A stretch of 23,669 nucleotides of DNA. Origin: DATJMJ01 sp035508795. GTDB taxonomy: Bacteria > Actinomycetota > Acidimicrobiia > Acidimicrobiales > Palsa-688. A program made the position numbers and the translations under genes. Where the stretch lies: positions 1 to 23,669 of the forward strand of contig DATJMJ010000108.1 of assembly GCA_035508795.1 (NCBI GenBank). The letters are read 5' to 3'. How positions within the stretch are numbered: the first letter of the stretch is position 1; the number at the start of each line of letters is the position of its first letter. Positions 23,101 to 23,669 of this stretch are shown piece by piece. Below the pieces are notes generated by a model. The model worked only from the letters and a program-made list of their open reading frames with translations, ran no database searches and had not been told where the DNA came from.

Positions 23101-23669
23101 AACTGGAATATCCGCTCGACCCCGGCGCGCGCTTGCTGGCCGATCGTGAGGACACCGGCAAGTTGGCGGGCGGGCGCCAGCATCTGGGCGATATACGTGG
23201 AAAAAGCGAGGAAGGTGCCGAGCGTGATGTCGTGGCGCAGCGCCAGCCAGCCCCCGAGGGCGAGGATGGCAACCTGGCCTATTGCGGGTATCGCCTCGAG
23301 GAGCGGTTGGTAACGCGACTGCATCCGCACGGCGCGCATTTGCGACCCGTAGAGCGCCTTCGAAGCGCCGGCGAGGCGCTCGAGCTCGAACTCCTCCTGG
23401 CCAAAGGCCTTGACGACGCGGACGCCGTTGATGTCCTCGTCCACGATCTGGGCAACATCGCCCTCACGCTGCTGGCCGTCCCAGGTGGCCGGGAAGATCC
23501 GCCAGCGCATCCGGTAAGAAACCAATAGCAGGGCGGGTGCGACCACGATGCTCACGACGGCGAGAAGGGGCGAGAGGTAGAGCATCATCGCGAGCGACAC
23601 CACCATCAACAAGATGTTGGCGCTCATGATGGGGAAGAAACTGAGGAGCCCCTGCACGAGGGTCGAGTC
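20082..23669 (-). CDS. Fused full-length ABC exporter, 5' end outside window
   Basis: One chain carrying two exporter halves (membrane domain-ATPase-membrane domain-ATPase); the frame stays open through the right edge, so the first membrane helices are missing. Counting from the GTG at 23657: ATPase 1 has GPSGSGKST (242-250), LSGGQ (346-350) and Walker B LVLDDATS; a Gly-rich linker (about 496-533) follows; membrane domain 2 is about 580-880; ATPase 2 has GETGAGKST (941-949), LSAGQ (1045-1049), LLLDEATS and switch H1101. ATPase 1 has Asp 371 in place of the catalytic Glu and Glu 290 in place of the Q-loop Gln, while ATPase 2 is canonical except for its signature Gly-to-Ala. This is the one-dead-one-live site pattern of heterodimeric exporters. 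Substrate unknown (drug, lipid or peptide). The Ala/Ser/Pro-rich tail after AMWRAFEIG overlaps the convergent gene. Confidence 0.92.
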   Translation of the reverse strand, partial: DSTLVQGLLSFFPIMSANILLMVVSLAMMLYLSPLLAVVSIVVAPALLLVSYRMRWRIFPATWDGQQREGDVAQIVDEDINGVRVVKAFGQEEFELERLAGASKALYGSQMRAVRMQSRYQPLLEAIPAIGQVAILALGGWLALRHDITLGTFLAFSTYIAQMLAPARQLAGVLTIGQQARAGVERIFQLLDMQPAIADKPGALELAELSGRVEFRQVDFSYPDGSPVLRGFDLDVAPGEKVALIGPSGSGKSTAALLVPRFYDPSTGSVLVDGHDVRDVALASLRRQVGVVFEESFLFSDTVRANIAYGRAGATDEEVEAAARAAQAHEFIEELPDGYSTVVGERGLTLSGGQRQRVALARAILYNPRILVLDDATSAVDANIEEAVYRSLGETMADRTVLMVAHRRSTLNFADRVVIVEDGRVVEQGAHDELVARSDRYRSLLTGLEADLAARVGDRIEALASMTSGAGPNGVTASAWVVERGNGAAGLTGAEVAAAAGTSGGPGRPVGGRSPGATRTIGPPSIGPGLGGGGGGSWRLNLAPTPDLLARVDALPPVRDFPEIDMAKEAREDPGFSLRSLLGEFRKPLLAGLALVVVDGLASLAGPVLVKEGLDSGVSRGSLAVLLTASAVYLFVTLADMVDEVAETFVTGRAAQRVMLSLRIRIWAQLQRLSLDYYEREMGGRIMTRMTTDVDQFESLIENGLLSALVAMVTFVGVGIALIVINPELGACTLSVVVPLSGATVLFRRKAAHLYDLSRERIGIVNADFQESLAGVRESQAFVHEGLTVARFHRLGNDYLESRVAAQRLVAVYFPFVQFLSNIADVIILGVGAGLVARGELASGALIAFILYIDLFFSPIQQLSQVFDSWQQTRVSVRRISELMQLTTRTPQASDAVVPGRLRGAISLDDIRFRYPPAPDSPKAPEALRGVDLAIAPGETVALVGETGAGKSTVMKLLARFYDPDEGSVRFDGHDLRSLELRSFRRELGYVPQEAFLFSGTVRDNIAYGRPGAPDAEVEAASRAVGAHEFVAALPGGYLHQLSERGRSLSAGQRQLVALARAQLVEPAVLLLDEATSNLDLATEARVAAAMQRVSRGRTTVLIAHRLQTAQSADRIVVLDHGRVVEAGTHEALVERGGKYAAMWRAFEIGAAARAGAGDRGTPAGDVGAEDGHGAAAPAISASPNSASPSPSAPQ

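Noticed and set aside
1..23669. CRISPR array, rRNA genes, insertion sequences
   Set aside because: No regularly spaced repeats, no rRNA-like sequence and no transposase motifs were seen on either strand.

Overview
This is a GC-rich window with dense coding, frequent GTG/TTG starts and few Shine-Dalgarno-independent surprises, read here as chromosome of an actinobacterium. The actinobacterial Dxs type, a probable SepX/GlpR-like membrane protein near galU and moaCA, FmdB, and TldD/TldE fit Actinomycetota, perhaps Acidimicrobiia. The class assignment is an inference; no rRNA is present to confirm it.

Left end (1-1792): the tail of an integrated mobile element. An excisionase-like HTH gene and a tyrosine integrase lie head-to-tail and run up to the 3' end of a tRNA-Ala(CGC), the classic arrangement for tRNA-targeting integrative elements. 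The integrase has lost one base inside the codon for the Asp of its H-D-L-R-H active-site motif and is probably a pseudogene. The rest of the element should lie to the left of the window.

Transport and signalling block (1856-8879, all minus strand): read in transcription order, this is an 814-aa cytosolic histidine kinase with an ABC-transporter ATPase domain fused to its N-terminus (ABC, GAF, GAF-like, HisKA, HATPase), a PhoB/KdpE-type response regulator overlapping it by 4 bases, a 259-bp palindrome-rich regulatory gap, then a xylose/ribose-type (CUT2) sugar uptake system: binding protein, single-domain ATPase, permease. Sugar ATPases of this class usually carry two ABC domains on one chain. 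Here the transporter ATPase has one, and a closely similar second one is attached to the sensor kinase. This suggests a direct mechanical link between sugar transport and phosphorelay signalling and is the most interesting system in the window.

Central housekeeping block (8945-12711, minus): galU, moaA, moaC and a SepX/GlpR-like membrane protein. Diverging from galU on the plus strand is an FmdB-family zinc-ribbon protein. tldE and tldD (metalloprotease pair, minus, start/stop overlap) follow.

Right part: dxs (plus, diverging from tldD) runs 147 bp into the antisense of a convergent cation-diffusion-facilitator gene and has an Ala where Dxs proteins have an invariant His next to the catalytic Glu. 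A plus-strand gene of unknown function follows, converging with overlap on a very large fused ABC exporter (both halves on one chain, one degenerate and one canonical ATP site) that runs off the right edge.

There is no gene-free stretch longer than 300 bp. No CRISPR array, rRNA or IS element was seen.
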